Assembly (NCBI GenBank): GCA_946405625.1
Contig: CAMJHQ010000009.1
Span: 48,288-112,287, forward strand
Direction of reading: 5' to 3'
Length of the DNA stretch: 64,000 bases
DNA from: an uncultured Lachnospiraceae bacterium
GTDB taxonomy: Bacteria; Bacillota; Clostridia; Lachnospirales; Lachnospiraceae
Made by a program: the position numbers and the translations under genes. A model generated the notes under the pieces. The model searched no databases and was not told the DNA's origin. It saw nothing but the letters and a program-made list of their open reading frames with translations. Positions 8,072 to 16,785 of this stretch are shown one piece after another (the stretch's first letter is position 1; every line of letters begins with the position of its first letter).

Positions 8072-9763
8072 ATGATGAAGAAACTAGTAGCAGAGCTTAT
8101 AGCTAAAGAATTAACAGATTTAACAGTAGATGAAATAGAGAAGTCTATTGAAAATCCGCCAAAACCGGAACTTGGAGATTTCGCATTTCCTTGTTTCAGA
8201 CTTGCAAAGGTTATGCATAAGGCTCCGAACTTAATTGCTGCAGAATTGGCTGAAAAGATATCAGATGACAGTATAGAGAAAATAGATGTTCAGGGTGCAT
8301 ATCTCAATTTCTTTATGAAGAAGGATTCGTTCCTTAAAACTATGATTGAGAAAATAGCCGAGGATAATTTCGGTGCATCGGATGAGGGAAAAGGTAAGAC
8401 TATCTGTATTGACTACTCCTCTCCTAATGTTGCGAAGAATTTCCATGTAGGTCATCTCAGAACCACATTTATCGGTAATTCATTATACAAGATATTTGAT
8501 AAGCTTGGATATAAGGTTGAGAGAATTAATCATCTCGGAGACTGGGGAACACAGTTCGGTAAACTCATCGTTGCATATAAGAGATGGGGAAGCGAAGAAG
8601 CTGTTAAGGAAAAGGGTATCGAAGAGCTTATGAGAATCTATGTTCTTTTCCATGAAGAGGCAGATAAGGATCCTGCTCTTGAGGATGAAGCAAGACTCTG
8701 GTTCAGTAAAATGGAAAAGGGAGATGAGGAGGCTCTTAAGATCTGGAGATGGTTCCTTGATATAAGCCTTGAGGAGTTCAAGAGAATTTATGCTCTTCTC
8801 GGTATGGAGTTTGATCATTATACAGGTGAAAGCTTCTATATAGATAAGGCTGATGCAGTTGTTGAAGATCTGAAGAAGGCTAATCTTCTTTCAGATAGTG
8901 AAGGTGCAAAGATCGTTGATCTTTCAGAATATGATATGGCTCCATGTCTTATCCTTAAGAATGACGGAAGTACCATATATGCCACTCGCGATCTTGCTGC
9001 TGTTAAGTATAGAAAAGAAACATTTGATTTCTTCAAGTGTCTCTATGTAACAGGTCAGGAGCAGAAGCTTCATTTTAAGCAGGTATTTAAAGTAGTTGAA
9101 CTTCTTGGTAATGAGTGGGCTAAGGACAGCTTAGTACACATTCCTTATGGTCTTGTTAGTCTTGGCGGAGCTAAGCTTTCTACTCGTGGTGGAAATGTTA
9201 TCTATGCTGAGGATATTCTTAAGGAAGCCATCGCTAAGATCAGAGCTACTATAGATGAGAAAAATCCGGATCTCCAGGATAAGGATGAGGTTGCTCGTAA
9301 GGTTGGTGTTGGAGCAGTTATCTTCAACGATCTTTATAATCAGAGAATTAAGGATGTATCATTCAATTGGGATCATATTCTTAATCCGGAAGGAGAAACA
9401 GGACCTTATGTAGAATATACATATGCAAGATGTTCAAGTATCTTGAGAAATGCTCCTGATTATTCTTTCAGTACAGATATTGATTATAATCTCCTTTCAG
9501 ATCAGGCATCTATTGATCTTATTAAGGAATTATATAGATTCCCTGCAGTAGTTAAGAGTGCTTCTGAAACATATGAGCCACATATAGTTGCAAGATTTTC
9601 TATTGCCGTAGCTCAGGCTTTTAATAAGTTCTATCATGATAATAAAGTTCTTGTTGATGATAAAGATCTTATGAATGCAAGATTATCTTTGGTTTATCTT
9701 ACAAGAAAGGTTATAAATGATTCTATGGATCTTCTTGGAATCGGATGTGTTGAACAGATGTAA
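8072..9763 (+). CDS. argS: Arginyl-tRNA synthetase
   Basis: A 563-residue class I synthetase that charges tRNA-Arg. It has the N-terminal additional domain, the HIGH motif as FHVGHLRTT (about residues 122-130), a KMSKS-like loop KLSTRGGNV (about 371-379) and the C-terminal anticodon-binding DALR domain ending in MDLLGIGC. Two ATGs stand in tandem (8072 and 8075). GGAG at 8064-8067 favours the second by spacing (7 rather than 4 bp). No T-box leader fits in the 57-bp upstream gap. Confidence 0.97.
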   Translation: MMKKLVAELIAKELTDLTVDEIEKSIENPPKPELGDFAFPCFRLAKVMHKAPNLIAAELAEKISDDSIEKIDVQGAYLNFFMKKDSFLKTMIEKIAEDNFGASDEGKGKTICIDYSSPNVAKNFHVGHLRTTFIGNSLYKIFDKLGYKVERINHLGDWGTQFGKLIVAYKRWGSEEAVKEKGIEELMRIYVLFHEEADKDPALEDEARLWFSKMEKGDEEALKIWRWFLDISLEEFKRIYALLGMEFDHYTGESFYIDKADAVVEDLKKANLLSDSEGAKIVDLSEYDMAPCLILKNDGSTIYATRDLAAVKYRKETFDFFKCLYVTGQEQKLHFKQVFKVVELLGNEWAKDSLVHIPYGLVSLGGAKLSTRGGNVIYAEDILKEAIAKIRATIDEKNPDLQDKDEVARKVGVGAVIFNDLYNQRIKDVSFNWDHILNPEGETGPYVEYTYARCSSILRNAPDYSFSTDIDYNLLSDQASIDLIKELYRFPAVVKSASETYEPHIVARFSIAVAQAFNKFYHDNKVLVDDKDLMNARLSLVYLTRKVINDSMDLLGIGCVEQM

Positions 9764-9782
9764 TTACTTAGGAGTTTATTGT

Positions 9783-10187
9783 ATGAATACCCGTAAACAC
9801 AGAAAAGATTTTGTATATATCGTTTTGGCATTTATTCTTCTCGGAAGTGTTATAATATTTTTTGATAAGCTTGCTTCTCCACAAGGGTTTATATATATAA
9901 TGATATGTTCTTTCCTTATTGTAATAGGGTTTTCATATTTTATAAATCTCATTCTTATGCTGGCAACTTCTAAAGATAAGACAAAATATGTTTTGCCTAT
10001 TTCCTGTGGGATTATTTCTATTATAAGTTTAGTAATGGGATTTATATTGTTCAATAATAAGGATTCAATTATTATGGACAATCTATCTTCTGAAATCATA
10101 TGGGTATTTATTACTATTCCATCTTTTATCTGTACAATTGTGTATCTGATTATTTTACTTTTCAAACGTTATAAGGAAAATGAGTAA
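9783..10187 (+). CDS. Small four-helix membrane protein of unknown function
   Basis: A 134-residue protein starting MNTRKHRKDF, chosen because GGAG at 9771-9774 lies 8 bp before this ATG. An upstream in-frame ATG lies inside argS and is unlikely. Four hydrophobic segments are visible at about 11-30, 38-60, 70-90 and 107-127, with a Lys/Arg-rich C-terminus. I do not recognise a family. It follows argS by 19 bp and is ended by a strong terminator, so it is probably the last gene of the argS unit. Confidence 0.75.
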   Translation: MNTRKHRKDFVYIVLAFILLGSVIIFFDKLASPQGFIYIMICSFLIVIGFSYFINLILMLATSKDKTKYVLPISCGIISIISLVMGFILFNNKDSIIMDNLSSEIIWVFITIPSFICTIVYLIILLFKRYKENE

Positions 10188-10192
10188 AATTG

Positions 10193-10223
10193 CAGCGAAC
10201 ATGTTTCCATGTTCGCTGTTTTT
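10193..10223 (+). terminator. Rho-independent terminator after the membrane protein gene
   Basis: Perfect 11-bp stem CAGCGAACATG (10193-10203) / CATGTTCGCTG (10208-10218), followed by TTTTT. The first parS site starts 2 bp later. Confidence 0.92.
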
Positions 10224-10224
10224 A

Positions 10225-10240
10225 TGTTTCACGTGAAACA
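10225..10240. promoter_or_regulatory. parS site 1 (perfect)
   Basis: TGTTTCACGTGAAACA, the exact bacterial parS palindrome bound by ParB/Spo0J. Confidence 0.97.
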
Positions 10241-10429
10241 TTATTCTTATCTTGTTTCTTTTTATTTCTTCCTTTTGAATTTTATTTATTCCTATTATGT
10301 ATTAACATAATTTGTCCACATAGTATTTTATATATCTCTAAACCATATTTTATTTAAAACATATATTAATATGATTTCTGTTTTCTACATATTGTTTTCA
10401 TTTAATTATATGTTATCCATATTTTTTAA

Positions 10430-10445
10430 TGTTTCACGTGAAACA
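10430..10445. promoter_or_regulatory. parS site 2 (perfect)
   Basis: TGTTTCACGTGAAACA, an exact match; 205 bp from site 1. Confidence 0.97.
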
Positions 10446-10539
10446 TTTTTCTTGTTTTGTTTGTTAAAGGTAAATTATTTATTAAGGTTTGGTCAAATTA
10501 TTCGGCTTTCAATTTAATTATACAAATTAATATATATGA

Positions 10540-10555
10540 TGTTTCACGTGAAACA
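10540..10555. promoter_or_regulatory. parS site 3 (perfect)
   Basis: TGTTTCACGTGAAACA, an exact match; 110 bp from site 2. Confidence 0.97.
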
Positions 10556-10646
10556 TTTTTGTATTTAGTTTTCATGTATGTTTTATATATTTAAAAATCA
10601 ATTATAAATTGAAACATTTATATCCAATAACTTTTTAATATGATTA

Positions 10647-10662
10647 TGTTTCATGTGAAACA
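10647..10662. promoter_or_regulatory. parS site 4 (one mismatch)
   Basis: TGTTTCATGTGAAACA. The central CpG is changed to TG, breaking perfect symmetry; 107 bp from site 3. Binding is probable but may be weaker. Confidence 0.85.
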
Positions 10663-10763
10663 TTTTGATAATTAGAATTATTTTCAGATTATGATTATAT
10701 CAGATTGATTTTTTAGCGTTGTATTTTGAACGGATCAACTATATTGATATCTTGTATCCATGA

Positions 10764-10779
10764 TGTTTCACGTGAAACA
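10764..10779. promoter_or_regulatory. parS site 5 (perfect)
   Basis: TGTTTCACGTGAAACA, an exact match; 117 bp from site 4 and about 110 bp before the parA -10 element. Confidence 0.97.
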
Positions 10780-10854
10780 TTTAAAGAATAAAATAGCATA
10801 TATAAATAAATTGAATCATGCAAATATGACAAATAGTGATTCCTATTAGAAAAT

Positions 10855-10899
10855 CCACTATATGTAGTGGTGGAGAAGAAAACAGTCTTGTGGTATAAT
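10855..10899 (+). promoter_or_regulatory. Probable parA promoter with adjacent inverted repeat
   Basis: An extended -10 (TG-G-TATAAT, hexamer 10894-10899) lies about 107 bp before the parA start. An inverted repeat CCACTA-TATG-TAGTGG (10855-10870) sits immediately upstream of the expected -35 position and could be an operator. No consensus -35 is present. Confidence 0.55.
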
Positions 10900-11005
10900 A
10901 AACGACATGCGAATTGTTGAAATAAGGATTTATCAGGATGATTGATAATCAAATATAAATCAGATGTGATAATTTCTATATAATGATGATCAGGAGTAAG
11001 GGAAA

Positions 11006-11794
11006 GTGGGAAGAATAATCGCTATTGCCAATCAGAAGGGTGGCGTCGGAAAAACTACAACTTCAATAAATCTTGCAGCTTGTCTGGCTGAAAAGGGTAA
11101 GAAGGTTCTTGCTATAGATCTTGACCCACAGGGAAATATGACCAGCGGTCTTGGAATTGATAAAAGACAATTCGATGATCCGGAGTCCGAAAGCAAAACT
11201 ATCTATGATGTTATGTGCGGAGAATGTAATCTCGGAGAAGCAATGCTTATAGATGTTTTTCCTAATCTAAATCTTATTCCGGCAAGTAGGAATCTGGCAG
11301 GTGTTGAAATTGATTTTCTGGACGAAGAAAATAAACAGTTTATATTAAAGGAAGTAATTCAAAATGTCAGACGTAAGTTTGATTTTGTTATTATTGATTG
11401 TCCACCTGCACTTGGACTTCTTACCGTAAATGCATTTACAGCGGCTCATACAGTTATCGTTCCTGTGCAATGTGAATTCTTTGCACTTGATGGACTCAGT
11501 CAGTTGATGTATACAATTCAGCTTATCAAGAAAAAACTTAACAAAATGCTTGAGATCGAGGGACTTGTATTTACTATGTATGATACAAGAAATAATCTGT
11601 CAGAACAGGTTGTTGAAAATGTTCGATCAAATCTTGATGAGATAATTTATGATACTGTTGTTCCAAGAAATGTAAGACTTGCTGAAGCTCCGAGTTTTGG
11701 TCTTCCAATAAATATTTATGATAGCAGATCAAGTGGAGCAGAGGCTTATAGAAAACTTGCGGATGAAGTTATCAACAATAAATTGTATTTATAA
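11006..11794 (+). CDS. parA: Chromosome partitioning ATPase ParA/Soj
   Basis: A 262-residue ParA. It has the deviant Walker A motif KGGVGKTTTS (residues 10-19), a Walker A' region IDLDPQGN (about 38-45) and a Walker B region DFVIIDCPPALG. The GTG start has AGGAG 9 bp upstream. It dimerises on ATP and binds DNA to act with ParB-parS in origin segregation and, in Bacillus, DnaA control. It lies downstream of five parS sites and is followed by parB. Confidence 0.96.
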   Translation: MGRIIAIANQKGGVGKTTTSINLAACLAEKGKKVLAIDLDPQGNMTSGLGIDKRQFDDPESESKTIYDVMCGECNLGEAMLIDVFPNLNLIPASRNLAGVEIDFLDEENKQFILKEVIQNVRRKFDFVIIDCPPALGLLTVNAFTAAHTVIVPVQCEFFALDGLSQLMYTIQLIKKKLNKMLEIEGLVFTMYDTRNNLSEQVVENVRSNLDEIIYDTVVPRNVRLAEAPSFGLPINIYDSRSSGAEAYRKLADEVINNKLYL

Positions 11795-11933
11795 TCAGTA
11801 ATATTGTTGATAAATCAAAAAAGACTGTTTATAGTTGTTGATAGCCTATATAAATATTATGTAAACCATAAGTGTTATTATGATATTATGTAAACCAAAC
11901 ATTTATATATCAGATTAAAATCAGGAGGTAGTT
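11795..11933. promoter_or_regulatory. parA-parB gap with DnaA-box-like and repeated motifs
   Basis: DnaA-box-like 9-mers lie at 11769-11777 (TTATCAACA, inside the end of parA), 11805-11813 (TGTTGATAA) and, weaker, 11836-11844 (TGTTGATAG). A 15-bp exact direct repeat ATATTATGTAAACCA occurs at 11854-11868 and 11883-11897. The core ATTATGTAAAC is also found upstream of argS (about 8043-8053). Function is unknown. Confidence 0.5.
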
Positions 11934-12902
11934 ATGGCACCAAAGAGAGGTTTAGGAAGAGGAATGAATGACCTTATTCCTACCGATGTAAGTGATGCTG
12001 GCACAAAGTCATCCAATTCAAAGAATTCAGGATTGAAGAAAGTTTCTTCTAAAAAGCAGTCTTCAGAAAGTTCAGCTGTAAAGACTGAAGTGTCTGAACT
12101 CAAAGTTAAGGTTACGGATATTGAACCAAATCCTAATCAGCCAAGAACAGAGTTCAATGAAGATGCACTTAATGAACTTGCTGAATCTATTAAGAAGTTC
12201 GGAATCATTGAACCGATCATTGTATATAAGAAGGACAGGGGCTATGAGATAATTGCAGGTGAGAGACGTTGGCGTGCTGCCCGTATTGCCGGAATTAAGG
12301 AAGTTCCTGTTATTGTAAAGAAGTATACAAAGCAGCAAAGAGTTGAGATAGCGCTTATAGAAAACCTGCAGAGACAGAATCTCAATGCTATTGAGGAAGC
12401 ACTTGCTTATCAGAGACTCATCGAAGAGTTTAATCTTAAACAGGATGAAGTTGCTGACAGAGTATCAAAGAGCCGTACTGCAATTACAAATTCACTCAGA
12501 CTTCTCAAGCTGAGTGATAAAGTCAGAGAAATGCTTATAGAGCAGATGATCAGTACAGGACATGCCAGATGTCTTATAGGAATTGAGGATCCGGATGTTC
12601 AGTATGAAACAGCAATGACTATCTTCGATCAGGGGCTCAGTGTAAGAGATACTGAGCAGCTTGTAAAAGATGTAAGCAAGATACTTACGAAAAAGAAGGA
12701 TCAGTCGGATGTTGAAGTAAAGCAGGAAGATAATACTCAGCTGCTTGCAATTCTATCTCAAATGGAGGATACTCTTAAAACAAAGCTTGGTACTAAAGTA
12801 AAGATCAAGCCGCGCGGAAAGAATAAGGGTAAGATTGAAATAGAATATTTTTCAGCAGACGATCTTGAGCGAATCATACATATGATCAATACCGAAAGTT
12901 AA
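11934..12902 (+). CDS. parB: Chromosome partitioning protein ParB/Spo0J
   Basis: A 322-residue parS-binding CTPase. The N-terminal ParA-interacting segment begins MAPKRGLGRGMNDLIP. A Ser/Lys-rich linker follows, then the ParB/Srx-like domain with GERRWRAAR (CTP-binding box, about residues 107-115), the ENLQRQNLNAIEEA motif, a helix-turn-helix (QDEVADRVSKSRTAITNSLRLL) and a C-terminal dimer domain. AGGAGG lies before the ATG. The 139-bp gap after parA may hold extra regulation. Confidence 0.97.
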   Translation: MAPKRGLGRGMNDLIPTDVSDAGTKSSNSKNSGLKKVSSKKQSSESSAVKTEVSELKVKVTDIEPNPNQPRTEFNEDALNELAESIKKFGIIEPIIVYKKDRGYEIIAGERRWRAARIAGIKEVPVIVKKYTKQQRVEIALIENLQRQNLNAIEEALAYQRLIEEFNLKQDEVADRVSKSRTAITNSLRLLKLSDKVREMLIEQMISTGHARCLIGIEDPDVQYETAMTIFDQGLSVRDTEQLVKDVSKILTKKKDQSDVEVKQEDNTQLLAILSQMEDTLKTKLGTKVKIKPRGKNKGKIEIEYFSADDLERIIHMINTES

Positions 12903-12923
12903 TACAGAAACGAAGGAGTAGAT

Positions 12924-13478
12924 ATGCAGCTCACAACAATGGTTTTCGGGATTAACCTGGAAATAGTTATTATCATTTTCTTCGTATTGATTATCATATT
13001 AGGTGTTGTTCTTATTTTCACGATAAGACAGCTGATGTCCGTTACCAGAAAGTACTACGTAGTAATGAGCGGAAAGAAGGGCATGGATCTTGAGTCCATC
13101 ATATTAACCAGATTTAATGAGATGGATAAAGTTAAAGCGAATGCCAAGAAGGTTACCAAGGAACATAGAACCTTTAAAGCACATCTCGATTCCTGTTATA
13201 ACAAACTGGGAATGGTGAAGTATAATGCATTTCCGGATATGGCGGGTGAACAGAGTTTTTCGTTGGCACTTCTTAATGAAGATAATTCAGGTGCTATACT
13301 TAGTGCAATACATACAAGAGACGGATGTTATACATATTTAAAAGAGATAATCAAGGGAGAATCATATATAGTTCTTTCAGAAGAAGAAAGAGAAGCTTTA
13401 AAGAAAGCAGAAACAGTTGACGATATGGTTAAGGGTATGATTGAAAATGCAGATGACATTACCTTTGACATAGATTAA
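12924..13478 (+). CDS. DUF4446 family membrane-anchored protein
   Basis: A 184-residue protein with one N-terminal membrane helix (about residues 8-33) and a soluble domain containing FSLALLNEDNSGAILSAIHTRDG, the hallmark of DUF4446 proteins encoded next to parB in Firmicutes. Its function is not known. It starts 21 bp after parB with AAGGAG 5 bp upstream, so it is likely part of the parAB transcript. Confidence 0.85.
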   Translation: MQLTTMVFGINLEIVIIIFFVLIIILGVVLIFTIRQLMSVTRKYYVVMSGKKGMDLESIILTRFNEMDKVKANAKKVTKEHRTFKAHLDSCYNKLGMVKYNAFPDMAGEQSFSLALLNEDNSGAILSAIHTRDGCYTYLKEIIKGESYIVLSEEEREALKKAETVDDMVKGMIENADDITFDID

Positions 13479-13533
13479 TAAAGAGTTATAAAGATATATA
13501 CATTAAAGTTATATATATTAGGAGGAAACAGTA

Positions 13534-14823
13534 ATGATCGATATTAAATTTCTCAGAGAAAATCCTGATGTTGTAAAAGAAAACATTAAGAAGAAGTTTC
13601 AGGACCACAAGCTTCATCTTGTAGATGAGGTTATTGAGCTTGATAAGAAGAGAAGAGAGAATCAGGCTGAGGCAGATGATATACGTGCGGAGAAGAATAA
13701 GATCTCAAAGGAGATCGGAGCTCTCATGGCACAGGGCAAGAAGGAAGAGGCGGAAGCAGTTAAGGCAAAGGTTGCCGAGAATGCCAAGAGGCTTGCAGAG
13801 CTTGAGGCACTACAGCCTGAGCTTGATGAGAAGGTTCGCAATATCATGCTTACCATCCCTAATATAATTGATCCTTCTGTTCCTATCGGAAAAGATGATT
13901 CTGAAAATGTGGAAGTTCAGAAGTACGGTGATCCCGTAGTTCCGGATTTTGAAATTCCTTATCATACTGAGATTATGGAGAAGCTCGCAGGTATTGATCT
14001 TGATGCTGCAAGAAGAGTGGCAGGAAACGGCTTCTACTATCTTATAGGTGATGTTGCAAGATTACATAGTGCAGTTCTTTCTTATGCAAGAGACTTCATG
14101 ATCAACAAGGGCTTCACTTATGTTATACCTCCATTCATGATCAGAAGTGATGTTGTTACAGGCGTAATGAGCTTTGATGAAATGGATTCAATGATGTACA
14201 AGATTGAAGGAGAGGATCTTTTCCTTATCGGTACAAGCGAGCATTCAATGATCGGACGTTTCAAGGGTGAGATGATCGATGAAGCAGAGCTTCCTCTTAC
14301 ACTTACAAGTTATTCACCATGCTTCCGTAAGGAGAAGGGTGCACATGGCCTCGAAGAGAGAGGTGTTTACAGAATCCATCAGTTCGAGAAGCAGGAAATG
14401 ATCGTAGTATGTAAGCCGGAAGAATCAATGGAGTGGTACGACAAGATGTGGAGTTATACAGTAGAGCTGTTCCGCACACTTGATATTCCTGTAAGAACCC
14501 TTGAGTGCTGTTCAGGAGATCTTGCAGATCTTAAGGTTAAGTCTGTAGATGTTGAAGCATGGTCACCTCGTCAGCAGAAATACTTTGAGGTTGGAAGCTG
14601 TTCAAATCTCGGTGATGCTCAGGCCAGAAGACTTCAGATCAGAATTAAGGGAGAGGATGGAAACAAGTACCTCGCTCATACTCTTAACAACACAGTTGTT
14701 GCTCCTCCGAGAATGCTTATTGCATTCCTTGAGAACAACCTTAACGAGGATGGTTCTGTTAATATTCCTGAAGTTCTTCGTCCATACATGGGTGGAATTT
14801 CAAAGATTGAGCCAAAGAAATAA
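13534..14823 (+). CDS. serS: Seryl-tRNA synthetase
   Basis: A 429-residue class II synthetase that charges tRNA-Ser. It has an N-terminal two-helix coiled-coil arm (about residues 30-105), motif 2 with SPCFRKEKGAHG...GVYRIHQFEK (about 265-290) and motif 3 with the ending NNTVVAPPRMLIAFLENN (about 388-405). Start ATG follows AGGAGG. Full length and all motifs are intact. Confidence 0.97.
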   Translation: MIDIKFLRENPDVVKENIKKKFQDHKLHLVDEVIELDKKRRENQAEADDIRAEKNKISKEIGALMAQGKKEEAEAVKAKVAENAKRLAELEALQPELDEKVRNIMLTIPNIIDPSVPIGKDDSENVEVQKYGDPVVPDFEIPYHTEIMEKLAGIDLDAARRVAGNGFYYLIGDVARLHSAVLSYARDFMINKGFTYVIPPFMIRSDVVTGVMSFDEMDSMMYKIEGEDLFLIGTSEHSMIGRFKGEMIDEAELPLTLTSYSPCFRKEKGAHGLEERGVYRIHQFEKQEMIVVCKPEESMEWYDKMWSYTVELFRTLDIPVRTLECCSGDLADLKVKSVDVEAWSPRQQKYFEVGSCSNLGDAQARRLQIRIKGEDGNKYLAHTLNNTVVAPPRMLIAFLENNLNEDGSVNIPEVLRPYMGGISKIEPKK

Positions 14824-14890
14824 ATATAGAATTTACGGGAGCTGTTAAGTGCAGGTATCCCGTTGAGTCATTAGAAATGTAATTGATCAG

Positions 14891-14924
14891 GAGCTCTGCA
14901 GCTTAACCGGCTGCAGAGCTCTTT
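14891..14924 (+). terminator. Strong hairpin between serS and the DUF3881 gene
   Basis: Perfect 12-bp stem GAGCTCTGCAGC (14891-14902) / GCTGCAGAGCTC (14910-14921) with a 7-nt loop, followed by only three T. It may terminate serS, but it also lies 4 bp before the ribosome-binding site of the next gene, so a role in that gene's leader is possible. Confidence 0.6.
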
Positions 14925-14934
14925 GGAGAAAAAT

Positions 14935-15657
14935 ATGCACAAGTATTTAAGAGCTATCGGTTTCAGTGAAATCCAATCGATCAAGGATATAGAACCACTG
15001 TTTAAAACGATAGTATCCAAACCGGACAACAGAATAGCCGTAAATGCAAACAGAGATATATCATATACTCAGATGGATAAAGAGTTCGGTGAAGGAATAG
15101 GAATATCCATGATAGGTGAAATGGATGAATCGGGACAGTTTCTCATGGAACATTATTTCCCATATCTGATTCCTGATTCGGAAATTTATTATGGGGAAGT
15201 GGAATTGGAGGAAAGACTCGTAAACAAGTCATATGCGGGAATATCCGATAATCCTGCATTTTCACTTATCTTCTATGTGCAGAATATTGTTGAAGTCGAG
15301 AAGTGGATGCTTGGTTTTAAAGACACGATTGAAGCTGTTGCTTTTTCTGCACTATCAACAAACGGTAATATACTTCTGCCGCTGGCAGAGCCTTCGGGTG
15401 AAGATATCTTCTCACTTATCGAGACATCTATAATTCCATGCGGAGTTGAATGCGAGATGTACAGAGTTGTAGGAACAATAGATGGATTTAAGAAGATAGT
15501 AAATCGATATACTAAAGAAATAGTTTATGTATTAAATCTGAAGTGTAATGAATATAATATTACTCTTGGAATAAATGAAAAGGATCTGATAGGAGTTCCG
15601 GAGAACGGAAGAAGATTTCGCGGAGATGTGTGGCTGCAGGGATTATTAAAATTCTAA
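14935..15657 (+). CDS. DUF3881-like protein of unknown function
   Basis: The ATG at 14935 is chosen because GGAG lies 6 bp upstream; an in-frame TTG at 14923 has no site. The product has 240 residues, beginning MHKYLRAIGFSEI, which I recall as typical of DUF3881, a family largely confined to Lachnospiraceae. There is no signal peptide or membrane helix. Acidic and mixed alpha/beta composition suggests a cytosolic protein. Neither context nor motifs reveal a reaction. Confidence 0.65.
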   Translation: MHKYLRAIGFSEIQSIKDIEPLFKTIVSKPDNRIAVNANRDISYTQMDKEFGEGIGISMIGEMDESGQFLMEHYFPYLIPDSEIYYGEVELEERLVNKSYAGISDNPAFSLIFYVQNIVEVEKWMLGFKDTIEAVAFSALSTNGNILLPLAEPSGEDIFSLIETSIIPCGVECEMYRVVGTIDGFKKIVNRYTKEIVYVLNLKCNEYNITLGINEKDLIGVPENGRRFRGDVWLQGLLKF

Positions 15658-15693
15658 CGGTTTATATAGAAGTTTTCATGATTTATGCCATAC

Positions 15694-15722
15694 TTGACTA
15701 AAAAGTATCTATCGGATAAAAT
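15694..15722 (+). promoter_or_regulatory. Promoter of tRNA-Arg
   Basis: TTGACT (15694-15699), a 17-bp spacer and TAAAAT (15717-15722), ending 28 bp before the tRNA. Confidence 0.8.
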
Positions 15723-15750
15723 AAGTACTGCGGTTAAAAACCGAATAAAT

Positions 15751-15824
15751 GTTTCCGTAGCTCAGCAGGATAGAGCGTCCGCCTCCTAAGCGGAAGGTCG
15801 TGCGTTCGAATCGCATCGGGAACA
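15751..15824 (+). tRNA. tRNA-Arg (anticodon CCT)
   Basis: A 74-nt cloverleaf. The acceptor arms GTTTCCG and CGGGAAC pair (one T-G pair), with discriminator A. The anticodon stem CCGC/GCGG encloses the loop CTCCTAA, giving anticodon CCT for AGG codons. The T loop TTCGAAT is present. The 3' CCA is not encoded. Confidence 0.95.
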
Positions 15825-15832
15825 CATGAAAG

Positions 15833-15863
15833 CACATTGGTATGAAAGCCAATGTGTTTTTTG
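15833..15863 (+). terminator. Terminator after tRNA-Arg
   Basis: Stem CACATTGG (15833-15840) / CCAATGTG (15849-15856) followed by six T. Confidence 0.9.
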
Positions 15864-16020
15864 TTTATGGGAAGTGCATGCTTTGATTTTCCATAAATCA
15901 TTCAATGCAGCACGTATAATTAGTAATACATTATAATAAGTAATACATTTATATAACACCGTAAAGCAATTTATGAATAGCTTACCGATAGATGCTGATA
16001 AAGACAAAGGAAATAATTAT

Positions 16021-16698
16021 ATGAAAAGAAAAATTATAATCACACTTATGATCATACTGGTGGCCGGCGGCATGATTGCAGCAGGACTATATTTTATAAA
16101 TAATAACAATAATCTGATAGAAGAAACCGGTCCGATCAGAGCGGAAAAAGTTAAGCATATAGGAAAGCATATTTATTATCCTGAAGATATGTATGCACTT
16201 AAAACTGCAGATAAAGATACGAAGAGAGAATTCTTTGATTATATCGAGAAGTTGGACAAGAATATAGACTATGACATATATGTATGTGGAATGCACCGAT
16301 TTGTGAGAAGCAGGGATATTTGCATAAATGCATATCAGTATTTAGATGGTGTGGTAATTCCGAATGTATTTTATCACTCGGCAGAGAATTCAGATATACC
16401 GAAGATGCTTCTTTCTGATAGAGGGACACCCGTATCAGATCTGGATACTTCAAATCTGATTCCGGCTCAGGATCTGGTGGATGATGTTTATTTTCTTGCG
16501 GAGCAAAACAGCGGTAAAATGTATTTTGAAGATTATCATAATCAGGAAATCTATGGCACCTATAATCTCGAATATGATACGGAAAGCGGTATACTGTATT
16601 ATTCATTTAATCTTAACGAATATAGTGAAGTACATGTAGATGCGAAAACCGGAAATATAATATATAAATATTTTTGGGACGGAACAATGGAGGACTGA
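16021..16698 (+). CDS. Membrane-anchored extracytoplasmic protein, unknown
   Basis: Start ATG 16021 has AAAGG 10 bp upstream; an upstream in-frame ATG (15973) lacks a site. The product has about 225 residues with a single N-terminal membrane helix (about 4-26) and the rest probably outside the cell. The C-terminus (SEVHVDAKTGNIIYKYF) resembles the end of PepSY-type domains, where a strand reads xVDAxTGxI, but this is weak. No enzyme motif is seen. It stands alone between the tRNA and the hydrolase gene. Confidence 0.65.
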   Translation: MKRKIIITLMIILVAGGMIAAGLYFINNNNNLIEETGPIRAEKVKHIGKHIYYPEDMYALKTADKDTKREFFDYIEKLDKNIDYDIYVCGMHRFVRSRDICINAYQYLDGVVIPNVFYHSAENSDIPKMLLSDRGTPVSDLDTSNLIPAQDLVDDVYFLAEQNSGKMYFEDYHNQEIYGTYNLEYDTESGILYYSFNLNEYSEVHVDAKTGNIIYKYFWDGTMED

Positions 16699-16785
16699 TC
16701 GGTGCTGCAGTTCAGGAATGATAAACTGAGAGAATAAATAGAATTGGCAGGAGAGTAAGAGATAATCGGAAATCATATTCGAATC

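Larger units (their letters stand above)
10188..11005. other. AT-rich 818-bp intergenic region carrying the parS cluster
   Basis: No credible gene lies here. Apart from the terminator at its left edge and the parA promoter at its right, the region is A/T-rich spacer holding five parS palindromes. It is the probable main ParB loading centromere. Confidence 0.85.

Noticed and set aside
10713..10952. Minus-strand 79-codon reading frame in the parS region
   Set aside because: It reads through a parS palindrome and the parA promoter, has no ribosome-binding site and looks like chance in A/T-rich DNA.
13479..13533. T-box riboswitch before serS
   Set aside because: Only 55 bp are available and no T-box consensus is present.
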